Assembly: GCA_964194555.1 (NCBI GenBank) | Contig: CAXMMT010000067.1 | Span: forward strand, 1 to 13,565 | Reading direction: 5' to 3' | Origin: SZUA-217 sp964194555 | GTDB taxonomy: Bacteria; Actinomycetota; Acidimicrobiia; Spongiisociales; ZC4RG35 | Length of the DNA stretch: 13,565 nt | Part shown: positions 7,092 through 13,565 of the stretch, piece by piece | Numbering within the stretch: the stretch's first letter is position 1 | How the letters are laid out: the number at the start of each line of letters is the position of its first letter | Translations under genes and position numbers: made by a program | Notes under the pieces: generated by a model | Database searches by the model: none | What the model was told of the DNA's origin: nothing | Seen by the model: the letters and a program-made list of their open reading frames with translations, nothing else

Positions 7092-9266
7092 GTGTCTCGG
7101 TTCCTACTCTCACGGTCTGTGACAAATCCACTGAACAGCCTCCGCAAGGTGCCGGGCGTCGGCGCTCTCGCCGAGCGTCAGATGGGTGGCTTTCTCGTGC
7201 TGGCGGCGCTGGTCGGCGTTGGGGTCGGCTTGGGCGCTGCGGGACTCGTGCTGCTCCTCGAGGCGATTCAGCATCTCCTTGCTCCATTGCTGGGCCCGCT
7301 GTTCAACGCCGAAGAGGTGGGTTTCTGGAGTCTTCAGCGTGCCTGGATATTTCTCATTGTTCCGCTGGGTCTTCTGATTGCCTGGTGGATCGCCAAGCGA
7401 TTTGCCCCTGAGGTTGCCGGCGACGGCGTCCCGGAGGCGGCGGCCGCTCTGGCTATTCACGGTGGGCGAATGAGGAAGCGGGTCGTTCCGCTGAAGATGT
7501 TGGCGACTGCCATAACGATTGGGTCGGGTGGCTCGGCCGGCCGGGAGGGCCCGATCGTCCAGATTGGAGCAGCTGTTGGCTCGTGGGTGTCGAGGATTTT
7601 CAAGCTCGGCGAGGAGGAGGTCAGATCGCTTGTTGCAGCCGGCGCCGGCGCCGCTATCGGTGCCTCCTTCAATGCCCCGATCGCGGGAATGCTCTTCGCC
7701 CTCGAAGTGATCCTCTTCTCGTTCGCTCCGAAGCACATGTCCGCAATCGTCATCGCGTCGGTCGCGGCAGCGATCACATCCGGGTCGATCGTCGGAGAAG
7801 AGCTTGCCCTTCAGACCGGTGTTTATGGCCTCAACTCGTTCTGGGAGTTGGTCATATACACGGTGATGGCATTAGCCGTGGTGGTAGTTGGCGTGTTCTT
7901 TCTCAAGCTGCTCGATCGTCTGGAGGGCACAGCCGAGAAATATGATCGGTCCTGGTCGTGGATGCGCCCGGTGGGCGCCGGTCTGCTGGTGGCCGGTCTG
8001 ATCTTCCTGGAGCCTCGGCTGTTCGGAACTGGCCAGAGCTTTACCAACGCTCTTCTTCTAAACGAGCAGATCTCGGCCATCACCGGTTTGGGTGGCGACC
8101 TCTGGTGGGTGCTGATCCTGCTTGCTCTCGGAAAGGCCGTTGCCACCAGTCTCACCATCTCGTCCGGGGCTTCCGGCGGCGCCTTCATGCCCTCGTTGTT
8201 CATGGGGGCGGCAATCGGCGCCGGCTTCGCCCGACTGGTCGAGCCTTATTGGACCGGGGCATCCCCACTTGAGCCTGGCGCTTTCGCAGTGGTTGGAATG
8301 GCTGCGATGTTCGCCGTTGTGGGTAGAGCGCCGCTCACATCTATTTTGATCGTTTTCGAGGTCACCGGCGCCCGGGACTACGGACTGATCGTTCCACTCA
8401 TGCTGGCCGCGACTCTTGCCACTTTTCTCGCCGAGCGTGTGCACAAGGAGTCGGTCTACACCCAGGCCCTGAAGCGGAAGGGGATCAGGATTCGGAGGAC
8501 TGGCAGTGTCGACATCCTCGATACGGTTGAAGTTGGTACCGTGATGGAGGCCGCCCCGATGGTCACCCATCCCGATGCCACTTTGAGCGAGACGGACAGT
8601 CGACTCCGCGCCAATCGGTCCCACGGTATTCCCGTGATCGAGGACGGGCACCTCGTGGGCATCGTCACCACCACAGACATCAGCCGGGCCGACGGACAGC
8701 CGTCCGAGACCACCGTGCGGGATGTTATGACCCCGCGCCCCGTCACAGTGACTCCGGCAACGCCCGTTTCTCGGGCGCTGGAGCGTATGGCCGCCCTCGG
8801 CGTCGGAAGACTCCCCGTTGTTGACGACGAGAATCCTCAGCGTTTGGTTGGCCTTTTTCGCCGGGAGGAGGCAGTCAAGGCATATCACGAGGCGCTCACC
8901 TCTACCACGGACGAGGAACTCCAGCGGCTGCGTCTGGTGCAGCGAACCGACCCGGGCGCCGGCTACTACGACTTCCGCATCCCGCTGGGCTCTATTGCCG
9001 ATGGACGTCATGTACGCGAGGTGTCGTGGCCCGAAGGGTCGACCCTGGTATCAATCCGACGTAACCGTGAGATCATCATCCCCGCAGGCAGCACCCTTCT
9101 CCTGCCTGGAGATGTGATCACCGCCTTCGGAACCGAGTCCTCGAAGAGTCGGATGATCGATCGCCTCAACGCCGGGGCCGATGAGCCAACGGCCGAGATC
9201 GAACTCGAGGAGTTCGAGGCGGATTCGGAACAGTCCCGGGAAGACGACGATAATGGCGGGGAATAG
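7092..9266 (+). CDS. CLC-family anion transporter/channel with two CBS domains and a C-terminal RCK_C (TrkA-C) domain
   Basis: The 724-residue protein has a CLC core (residues about 30-460) with the selectivity motifs GDGVPE (110-115), GREGP (150-154, gating Glu E152) and GGAFMP (362-367), and Y456 in ESVYTQAL at the place of E. coli ClC Tyr445. Residues 204-206 read LEV, so the E. coli proton glutamate E203 is V206 here. Two CBS domains (about 482-535 and 543-600) probably bind adenine nucleotides, and residues about 625-692 match RCK_C, a ligand-binding domain more common on K+ channels. The C-terminus is strongly acidic. It should move chloride or a similar anion across the inner membrane under cytosolic ligand control. 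GTG at 7092 is the first start after an in-frame TGA at 7077. The next gene follows after 31 bp and is probably co-transcribed. Confidence 0.93.
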   Translation: MSRFLLSRSVTNPLNSLRKVPGVGALAERQMGGFLVLAALVGVGVGLGAAGLVLLLEAIQHLLAPLLGPLFNAEEVGFWSLQRAWIFLIVPLGLLIAWWIAKRFAPEVAGDGVPEAAAALAIHGGRMRKRVVPLKMLATAITIGSGGSAGREGPIVQIGAAVGSWVSRIFKLGEEEVRSLVAAGAGAAIGASFNAPIAGMLFALEVILFSFAPKHMSAIVIASVAAAITSGSIVGEELALQTGVYGLNSFWELVIYTVMALAVVVVGVFFLKLLDRLEGTAEKYDRSWSWMRPVGAGLLVAGLIFLEPRLFGTGQSFTNALLLNEQISAITGLGGDLWWVLILLALGKAVATSLTISSGASGGAFMPSLFMGAAIGAGFARLVEPYWTGASPLEPGAFAVVGMAAMFAVVGRAPLTSILIVFEVTGARDYGLIVPLMLAATLATFLAERVHKESVYTQALKRKGIRIRRTGSVDILDTVEVGTVMEAAPMVTHPDATLSETDSRLRANRSHGIPVIEDGHLVGIVTTTDISRADGQPSETTVRDVMTPRPVTVTPATPVSRALERMAALGVGRLPVVDDENPQRLVGLFRREEAVKAYHEALTSTTDEELQRLRLVQRTDPGAGYYDFRIPLGSIADGRHVREVSWPEGSTLVSIRRNREIIIPAGSTLLLPGDVITAFGTESSKSRMIDRLNAGADEPTAEIELEEFEADSEQSREDDDNGGE

Positions 9267-9297
9267 GATCCGGTCTAGAACCAGTGAGGTCTAAATA

Positions 9298-10251
9298 ATG
9301 GATGGATTTGCCATCGTCCTTGTCATCGTCGTTCTTGGATTTGTCGTCTGGAACCTGACACGAAGCAGGCGCAAACAGGCCCGTCTGATGGAAGAGTCAC
9401 CAACCACGGCGGCAGGCGCTGGTCTGTCCACCGGTCAGGATCTCTATGAGCCTGAAGCGAGCCACCACGCTCCAGTGGCCGACTTTCACGTGCGGGGTGA
9501 GGAGGCGATTGTCGTCTTCGACGTGCCCCTGTCGGAAGAGGACGACTCTGTGCTCAATGAGCTATTGGTCGACGAGGCCATCGAGGTAGTACGTGAGAAG
9601 CGGCACACACTTCCCATCGACGGGGTGACCGTGGTCGTGGCGCGAGCAGGACGCGGAGAAACCAGGGAGATTGGTCGAACGGAACTGCCTGCCATCGGTG
9701 AGCTTCCCCCGCCAATGGAGAACATGGGTCTGAGCTTGATGAACATCGCGCATGACCCCTTTGCTGCCCCCTTCGAAGAAGACACCGACCACTCGGTCGT
9801 ATATGAGACCAAAACCGACGTTCCCTCCGACGAGTTGGGCCCGATCATCGAAGAGTTGAAGCTGCCCGCGGGTCTCGAGCGAGGCCTGCGAGCCATTGGG
9901 GTCGACCCGAAGAGTGTCAGCGCTCCCGATCTCATTCTCGCCCTTCTCCGCATGTTTGGATACGGGGTTACCGAACAGGCAATGCCCGGCACCTACATGG
10001 TCATCAAGGACGGTCTGTCCACATACATCCTCACCGAACAGCACCGGCCGGGAGATCACCCTGAGTTGGAGGAGTCCACCTGCAAGAGGTTCATCGCCGA
10101 GTTCGGCTCTTCAGGCGCCGATCGGGGGTTGTTGGTGACGGCTAAGTACAGCCCGTTCATGATCCACGACATCGAGGCCCGTCAGCCCAACCTTCGTTTC
10201 ATCACCCGGGAGCGGATACAGGGTTTCATTGATTGGATGGCGCTTGGCTAA
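9298..10251 (+). CDS. membrane-anchored protein with a Mrr-like, apparently non-catalytic nuclease fold
   Basis: Residues 4-20 form one membrane anchor followed by RSRRK, so the rest faces the cytosol. A middle region (about 60-135) predicts a mixed alpha/beta unit I do not recognise. The C-terminal 110 residues follow the order of a restriction-endonuclease-like (Mrr) fold: a helix LILALLRMFGYGVTEQ, then KDGLSTYILTEQH, a helix, the strand RGLLVTAKYSP and a final FITRERIQGFIDWM. In active members the second strand carries E/QxK after an Asp. Here D238 is followed by T246-E247-Q248-H249, without Lys, so catalysis is unlikely and binding or scaffolding is more plausible. GAGG at 9286-9289 is a good ribosome binding site eight bases before the ATG. 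It lies 31 bp after the CLC gene and may belong to its transcript. Confidence 0.6.
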   Translation: MDGFAIVLVIVVLGFVVWNLTRSRRKQARLMEESPTTAAGAGLSTGQDLYEPEASHHAPVADFHVRGEEAIVVFDVPLSEEDDSVLNELLVDEAIEVVREKRHTLPIDGVTVVVARAGRGETREIGRTELPAIGELPPPMENMGLSLMNIAHDPFAAPFEEDTDHSVVYETKTDVPSDELGPIIEELKLPAGLERGLRAIGVDPKSVSAPDLILALLRMFGYGVTEQAMPGTYMVIKDGLSTYILTEQHRPGDHPELEESTCKRFIAEFGSSGADRGLLVTAKYSPFMIHDIEARQPNLRFITRERIQGFIDWMALG

Positions 10252-10289
10252 CCGGTGTACCGCTGGGAGAGTCGTTTCCCGCCTTGGGT

Positions 10290-10310
10290 TAGGATGACAG
10301 GACAAGGAGG
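10290..10310 (+). promoter_or_regulatory. candidate tatA -10 box and ribosome binding site
   Basis: TAGGAT at 10290-10295 fits TANNNT, and AAGGAGG at 10304-10310 is a strong Shine-Dalgarno six bases before the TTG start at 10317. The ribosome site decides the unusual TTG start. Transcription would begin near 10302, giving a leader of about 15 bases. No -35 match is evident. Confidence 0.4.
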
Positions 10311-10316
10311 AACAGT

Positions 10317-10580
10317 TTGTTCGGTTTAAGAGGACAAGAGCTACTGATAGTCCTGCTCATCGTATTGCTGATCTTTGGGGCGAGAAAGCTTCCTGACCTG
10401 GCGCGGTCCCTTGGCTCATCCGCCAAGGAGTTCCGCAAGGGGATTGAGGAAGGCTCTCAGGATGACGTTTCCGACACGCAGAAGTCCGATGCTTCGGACG
10501 TCTCCGATGCCTCGGAAGCACCAAAGCCCGAATCTCCGGACGCGAAAGAGCCTGATGCTTCGGACGTCTCCGATTCGTAG
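10317..10580 (+). CDS. tatA: twin-arginine translocase subunit TatA/TatE-like
   Basis: The 87-residue protein begins MFGLRGQELLIVLLIVLLIFGARKLPDLARSLG when read in order: a short N-terminal loop, one membrane helix (about 8-20), the hinge FGARKLP, and an amphipathic helix with SAKEFRKGIEE. This is the TatA signature; the phenylalanine-glycine hinge and KLP are diagnostic. TatA oligomers form the pore for folded proteins with RR signal peptides. The C-terminal 40 residues are a low-complexity Ser/Asp tail with repeated SDASDVSD. No tatB or tatC is present here, so this subunit works with partners encoded elsewhere. The start is TTG with a strong Shine-Dalgarno. Its stop codon overlaps the -35 element of the downstream sigma-factor promoter; read-through into the sigma operon is possible. 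Confidence 0.92.
   Translation: MFGLRGQELLIVLLIVLLIFGARKLPDLARSLGSSAKEFRKGIEEGSQDDVSDTQKSDASDVSDASEAPKPESPDAKEPDASDVSDS
10488..10574 (+). repeat. 21-bp direct repeat inside the tatA tail
   Basis: Positions 10488-10508 and 10554-10574 are identical over 21 bp and in the same reading frame (66 bp apart), each coding DASDVSD. The short region between them holds a related but diverged unit (DASEAP). This is likely a recent internal duplication in a low-constraint acidic tail. Confidence 0.85.
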
Positions 10581-10605
10581 GAACTAGACGACGCACCGCG
10601 TCGTT
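10580..10605 (+). promoter_or_regulatory. ECF-type promoter, probably autoregulated by the downstream sigma factor
   Basis: GGAACT at 10580-10585 and CGTT at 10602-10605 are separated by 16 bases, matching the GGAAC-N16/17-CGTT pattern known for many ECF sigma factors. The -35 element overlaps the last base of the tatA stop codon. Transcription would start about 10612, only some 10 bases before the sigma ATG, so the leader is very short. ECF operons commonly drive their own transcription, so this position is what autoregulation predicts. Confidence 0.6.
10588..10604. repeat. perfect 7-bp inverted repeat inside the ECF promoter
   Basis: ACGACGC (10588-10594) and GCGTCGT (10598-10604) pair perfectly around ACC. 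The palindrome fills the promoter spacer and runs into the -10 element, so it could be an operator. In RNA that reads through from tatA it would be a short G/C-rich hairpin followed by TCTT, a weak terminator at best. Confidence 0.6.
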
Positions 10606-10621
10606 CTTGGAGTAGGTCTCC

Positions 10622-11125
10622 ATGGTGGAGTCCATCCCGCTCACCTGGGAAGAGGTTGCGCGTGTCTACGGACGGAAGATCTACAACTTCGCCTATCGCC
10701 TCACCGGCAACGCCGATGACGCTCACGACCTCGTCCAGGAGGTCCTTCTCAGAGTTCGTCGCGGGCTCGCCAACTATCAGCCCGGAAGTTTCGAGGGCTG
10801 GCTTTGGAGGATCACCCGCAACGCCTTTCTCGACGAGATTCGAAAGCGCAAGCGCCGCCCGACTTCCCCACTCCCGGACGAGATCGACCGTTGGGACGTC
10901 GCGACTTCAGATCCCGCTGACGTCGAGTACGCCCGGGTCACACTCGGGGACGATATTCAGAAGGCGCTCCTCGAGCTCCCGATCGAGTTTCGAGAAGCTG
11001 TGGTGTTGTGTGATGTCATCGGTCTCTCCTATGAGGAGATTGCCCTGGCCGCCTCGGTTCCGATCGGCACCGTTCGAAGCCGGATTCATCGAGGTCGCAG
11101 GATGATGAGGGAGCTGTTGACGTGA
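10622..11125 (+). CDS. ECF-family RNA polymerase sigma factor (SigE/RpoE-like)
   Basis: The 167-residue protein has sigma region 2 (about 10-80), with YRLTGNADDAHDLVQEV and the DNA-melting/−10 segment FEGWLWRITRNAFLDEIRKR, and region 4 (about 112-165), with ELPIEFREAVVLCDV, GLSYEEIA and the recognition helix VPIGTVRSRIHRGRR. Regions 1 and 3 are missing, as in ECF factors. It should direct RNA polymerase to envelope-stress promoters. Immediately downstream is a zinc anti-sigma factor (GTGA overlap), then an RseB-like protein, so the sigma factor is probably held inactive at the membrane until stress. GGAG at 10609-10612 lies nine bases before the ATG. The exact ECF group cannot be assigned by eye. 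Confidence 0.93.
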   Translation: MVESIPLTWEEVARVYGRKIYNFAYRLTGNADDAHDLVQEVLLRVRRGLANYQPGSFEGWLWRITRNAFLDEIRKRKRRPTSPLPDEIDRWDVATSDPADVEYARVTLGDDIQKALLELPIEFREAVVLCDVIGLSYEEIALAASVPIGTVRSRIHRGRRMMRELLT

Positions 11126-11535
11126 CTCATCCCTCGGAGATGATCAGTGCATACCTCGACGGGGAGCTCATCGAGGACGAGACCTCTGAGTTGCTCAGCC
11201 ATCTCGCCACCTGCGGTCGGTGCTCCGCTGACCTCGTGGAGATGCAATCCGTCAGAGCCGCGGTGCGGTCCCTCCCGATTCTCGAACTTCCAGCAGGTCT
11301 GGTGCCGGAGGCAGACGTCGCTGTCGTCCCGATTCATCGAAACCGTGGTGTCTGGGTTGGCGCGGCCGCCGCGGCTGTTGCCCTGATCATTGCGATCGCC
11401 TCCATCGTCACCCCACCACCGGCTTCAATCTCCGCCGACGATTTGAGCAGTCGTTTCGGTGCCCGAGCGTCGCTCGATCCCGCATTCAGTCCCGCCAAGG
11501 TCGTGGTACCGATACTGGGGAACCTGAGCGAGTGA
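11122..11535 (+). CDS. zinc-binding anti-sigma factor, single-pass membrane protein
   Basis: The 137-residue protein starts with an anti-sigma domain (1-40) that contains SAYLDGEL and the zinc signature H27-x3-C31-x2-C34. A linker leads to one membrane helix (about 77-96, WVGAAAAAVALIIAIA), with a 40-residue extracytoplasmic tail. This is the standard layout of RseA/RsrA-type anti-sigma factors: the cytosolic N-terminus binds the sigma factor, and the outer tail can be sensed by a partner or protease. GTG at 11122 overlaps the sigma stop codon (GTGA) and follows AGGGAG at 11108-11113. The 3' end overlaps the next gene in the same way. Whether redox or proteolysis controls release is not visible; the CxxC pair would allow either. 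Confidence 0.88.
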   Translation: MTHPSEMISAYLDGELIEDETSELLSHLATCGRCSADLVEMQSVRAAVRSLPILELPAGLVPEADVAVVPIHRNRGVWVGAAAAAVALIIAIASIVTPPPASISADDLSSRFGARASLDPAFSPAKVVVPILGNLSE

Positions 11536-12458
11536 AACGTCTCGTATCCCTGGTCGTGGTTTTCATCCTCTTGCCCGTTTCGGCTGTGTGGGCCACAGAG
11601 TTGGACGAGCTTCTGGAGCAGAGTCGGGAAGCTGCCTACACGGCCGAGCAGATCATCAGCTGTTCGACGCCGGATGGAGTGCGAGACGCCGTTGTGAGGA
11701 TTGCTCAGAGCGGCGGGGAGATCCGGATGACGTCAACGGTTGCCGGGGACATCGAAGTGTCCTCCGGCGACGGGGGTTGGACTCTGTCTCGTCGAGGTGG
11801 CGTCATCTCCTCTGCGTCGGTCGACTCAGGGGAGATGACACCCGTTGAGCCTCTCTATGTTGTCGAAGATGCAGGCAGCGCTCACTTTCTCGGTCGGGAG
11901 GCCACGGTTCACCAACTGATCCGCGATGGTGTTCTTCGCGCCGAGTTGGTTTTTGATGACGAGACTGGTGCTCTCGTGACTGCGACGACTTTCACGGCGG
12001 GCGGTGACACCTACTGCGAGCGGCGTTTTATCTCATTTGACCCGACTGACCCGGTGCTCGAGACACCGGACATTCTCGAGGCCGAGACGCTTCAGCCCCG
12101 CAGCCAGGTCGAATCCCTTCTGCCCGAGAGTGTGGGGGGCTTCGATCGTCTCGACCTCTATGAGGATGAGGAAGGGCTTCGCTTCGCCTACTACTCAGAC
12201 GGGTTCTTCTCGTTTGCCGTCTTCGAGACCCCCACGACCGTGGCCTTGCCCGATGCGACTCCGGTCCGTTTCGGAGAAGGGGTCTACCAACGCTCCTTCA
12301 CGGCCGGGCAGGTGACATACGTATGGGAGACCCGTTCCGGGGGCATGGCTCTTTTGGGCGACCTCCCGCCGGATCTCCACGAGTCGGTGCTGGCGACCCT
12401 GCCCCCGCCGCAGGACCCCGGCATGTTCCGTCGTCTGTGGCGCAGCCTCTTCGGCTGA
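11532..12458 (+). CDS. secreted RseB/MucB-like regulator of the sigma/anti-sigma pair
   Basis: Residues 1-21 form a signal peptide (KR, hydrophobic VVVFILLPVSAVW, cleavage likely after VWA). The mature part starts with ELDELLEQSREAAYTAEQ, and later GREATVHQLIR and LVFDDETGALV, the pattern of the LolA-like MucB/RseB N-terminal domain. A second, smaller domain (about 195-290) follows, ending with a basic RRLWRSLFG tail. In proteobacteria RseB binds the outer tail of RseA and shields it from protease; here its place after the anti-sigma gene suggests the same. The mature protein has exactly two cysteines (C44 and C162), both outside the membrane, which could form one disulfide. GTG at 11532 overlaps the upstream stop (GTGA). 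The family call rests on fold-like patterns and context. Confidence 0.65.
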   Translation: MKRLVSLVVVFILLPVSAVWATELDELLEQSREAAYTAEQIISCSTPDGVRDAVVRIAQSGGEIRMTSTVAGDIEVSSGDGGWTLSRRGGVISSASVDSGEMTPVEPLYVVEDAGSAHFLGREATVHQLIRDGVLRAELVFDDETGALVTATTFTAGGDTYCERRFISFDPTDPVLETPDILEAETLQPRSQVESLLPESVGGFDRLDLYEDEEGLRFAYYSDGFFSFAVFETPTTVALPDATPVRFGEGVYQRSFTAGQVTYVWETRSGGMALLGDLPPDLHESVLATLPPPQDPGMFRRLWRSLFG

Positions 12459-12485
12459 TCGAACTGAGGTCCGGCAGGGTTTTGC

Positions 12486-12538
12486 GCGAACCTGAGGTAG
12501 TTACGCCCATATACGGGGCCTAACTACCTCAGGTTCGC
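12486..12538. terminator. perfect 18-bp inverted repeat, likely bidirectional terminator
   Basis: The arms 12486-12503 and 12521-12538 are perfectly complementary over 18 bp, with a 17-base loop in which GCCC and GGGC can pair further. It lies between convergent genes, 27 bp after the RseB-like stop and 4 bp beyond the DUF2342 stop, where a shared terminator is expected. On the plus strand it is followed by AGTTTTA, a short T-run. On the minus strand an A-run follows instead, so classic intrinsic termination is weaker that way. It could also be a dispersed palindromic element. Confidence 0.6.
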
Positions 12539-12542
12539 AGTT

Positions 12543-13565
12543 TTAGGTCCAGCCGTCGAGGAGCACCCTTGCTGCCCATGCGGTTGGGTCGCGAAGTTCG
12601 GCGGCGGTGGGCATGCGCGACGGGTCAGACCACAGTGTTCTCAGAGAGTCCTCGCCATAACGTTGCTCCACGTCCTGGTTGAAAGCGTCGCCTAGCTGGG
12701 TGGCCTCGACGGGCACCGGTCCGACCCCGATGGTCGGCTGCTCGGCGAGTTCCATTCGAGCGACGTCCCGAGCCTCGGAGATCTGGTCGAAGTTTGGAGC
12801 GATGTCCCGAAGAGCCCTCCGCGCCAACAGTCTCGAGCAACCGGTGATAGCGCCGAGAAAGGCCTCCAGCTCGGCACGCGGGGCCTCGGCCTCTTCCCCA
12901 CCGATCAAGCCTTCGATACCTCCGGCGTCTTCGAGGGCGCGCTCGATGTCAGCGGGGTCAGTGCCTCCCATCATCAGACCGCTCAGCTTGGTCGGGTCGA
13001 TCTTGGCTGCCTCGGCATAATCGCCTGCGAGATCGGACAGATGGTCCTGTATCCACGGCAACTGGCTGGTGGCCCGGAATGCAACCTCGTTGGCGACCAC
13101 CCAGAGATGAACTTCTCGTCGATCGACATCCTCGACCGTCAGCGACTCGATATTGCTGACAACGAGACTCATCGCCCCAAGTCGATCCTGAGGCAGTCCG
13201 GCGTCGAACGAGGCAGCGACCCATGTGGCGAGAAAGCCGACGAGGGACCCGGCCTGGAGGCCGACGATTGCCGGGCCCATCTGAGCGAGGAGCGGCGCCA
13301 CAGGCGAGTCACCTCCAATTGCCTCACCAAATGGCTCTACCAGTCGACCATAGGATTCGAGATTCTTCTCCGCCCAGGTACGAGGGTCCACGGGGAGAAC
13401 GTCGGTGGCGGGAATCACCCGAAACGGTGCAATCTGCTCCATTCGGTACTCGGCCAGACGCGTCAGTTCCCTGAACTCCTCTGCTGCCCAGGGCTCGACA
13501 GGCTGTCGCTCACCCGCGAGATGTCTGGCTACCTCGGCGGCCAGTTTCCAGTTGATCGGGCCGGG
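12543..13565 (-). CDS. DUF2342 family protein with a degenerate zincin motif, 5' end beyond the window
   Basis: The frame stays open to the window edge: upstream of the ATG at 13442 it continues with GPINWKLAAEVARHLAGE and FRELTRLAEYRMEQIAPF, which is conserved DUF2342 sequence, so that ATG is internal. The 340 visible residues cover most of the family, ending in the usual LWSDPSRMPTAAELRDP(T)AW pattern. DUF2342 proteins resemble zinc metalloproteases, many with HExxH in the middle of a long helix, and one clade travels with coenzyme F420 genes. Here the corresponding segment reads WVVANEVAFRA (13077-13091 covers NEVAF): Asn and Phe replace the two His, while the Glu and the downstream PWIQDHL are kept. 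It is therefore probably not an active protease. The promoter and start lie outside the window. Confidence 0.85.
   Translation of the reverse strand, partial: PGPINWKLAAEVARHLAGERQPVEPWAAEEFRELTRLAEYRMEQIAPFRVIPATDVLPVDPRTWAEKNLESYGRLVEPFGEAIGGDSPVAPLLAQMGPAIVGLQAGSLVGFLATWVAASFDAGLPQDRLGAMSLVVSNIESLTVEDVDRREVHLWVVANEVAFRATSQLPWIQDHLSDLAGDYAEAAKIDPTKLSGLMMGGTDPADIERALEDAGGIEGLIGGEEAEAPRAELEAFLGAITGCSRLLARRALRDIAPNFDQISEARDVARMELAEQPTIGVGPVPVEATQLGDAFNQDVEQRYGEDSLRTLWSDPSRMPTAAELRDPTAWAARVLLDGWT

Noticed and set aside
7046..7147. Longer N-terminus for the 6227-7045 membrane protein
   Set aside because: The extra residues are polar, unlike a membrane protein start, and would overlap the divergent CLC start.
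8058..9011. 317-codon open frame antisense to the CLC gene
   Set aside because: Its protein is Gly/His/Arg-rich without domain patterns and lies fully under a well-supported CLC gene; long antisense frames are expected at this GC content.
10588..10606. Rho-independent terminator after tatA
   Set aside because: The hairpin has a short stem and only a mixed T-tail, and it lies inside a better-matching ECF promoter, so an operator or promoter role is preferred.
1..13565. CRISPR array, insertion sequence or prophage
   Set aside because: No regularly spaced repeats, transposase, integrase or phage structural genes were seen on either strand.

Overview
The window looks like chromosome from an actinobacterium, most likely an uncultivated member of the Acidimicrobiia or a nearby lineage. 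The clues are the moderately high GC content, GTG/TTG starts, and several families that are typical of Actinomycetota: the RIHGVSGTPP...HSQGS membrane hydrolase, a DUF2342 protein, DUF2277, and an ECF sigma factor with a zinc-binding anti-sigma factor. The class is an inference; the phylum is better supported. No integrase, transposase, CRISPR array or phage gene is visible.

Layout. The left edge cuts a tRNA-Arg(CCT) gene on the minus strand. About 325 bp without a convincing gene follow, then the remains of a class III nucleotide cyclase gene. The cyclase part keeps only its N-terminal motif, has ATA where its start codon should be, and runs out of frame into what looks like the C-terminal tail of a membrane protein. 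Next, on the minus strand, is a large multi-spanning membrane protein that carries alpha/beta-hydrolase elements at both ends; its reading frame extends well upstream of the first ATG but offers no ATG, GTG or TTG there. Divergent from it is a tightly coupled three-gene plus-strand cluster (ATGA and TGATG overlaps): a NYN-domain RNase with two LOTUS-like domains, a DAO-family FAD oxidoreductase and an ornithine cyclodeaminase/mu-crystallin-family reductase. The last two suggest catabolism of an amino or imino acid.

The middle holds a minus-strand pair (a polytopic membrane protein followed by DUF2277), a divergent CLC anion transporter with CBS and RCK_C domains, and a membrane-anchored protein with a Mrr-like but apparently non-catalytic nuclease fold.

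The right third is an envelope-stress module: tatA, then an ECF sigma factor, a zinc anti-sigma factor and a secreted RseB/MucB-like protein, the last three linked by GTGA overlaps. A GGAACT-N16-CGTT element that fits ECF promoters overlaps the tatA stop codon and probably gives autoregulation. A perfect 18-bp inverted repeat closes this operon against a convergent DUF2342 gene that runs off the right edge. The DUF2342 protein has lost both histidines at the position of the family's HExxH zinc motif.

The least ordinary points are the start-less membrane/hydrolase hybrid, the NYN-LOTUS gene fused transcriptionally to amino-acid catabolism, the sigma promoter with an embedded palindrome, and the degenerate enzyme domains (DUF2342, Mrr-like).
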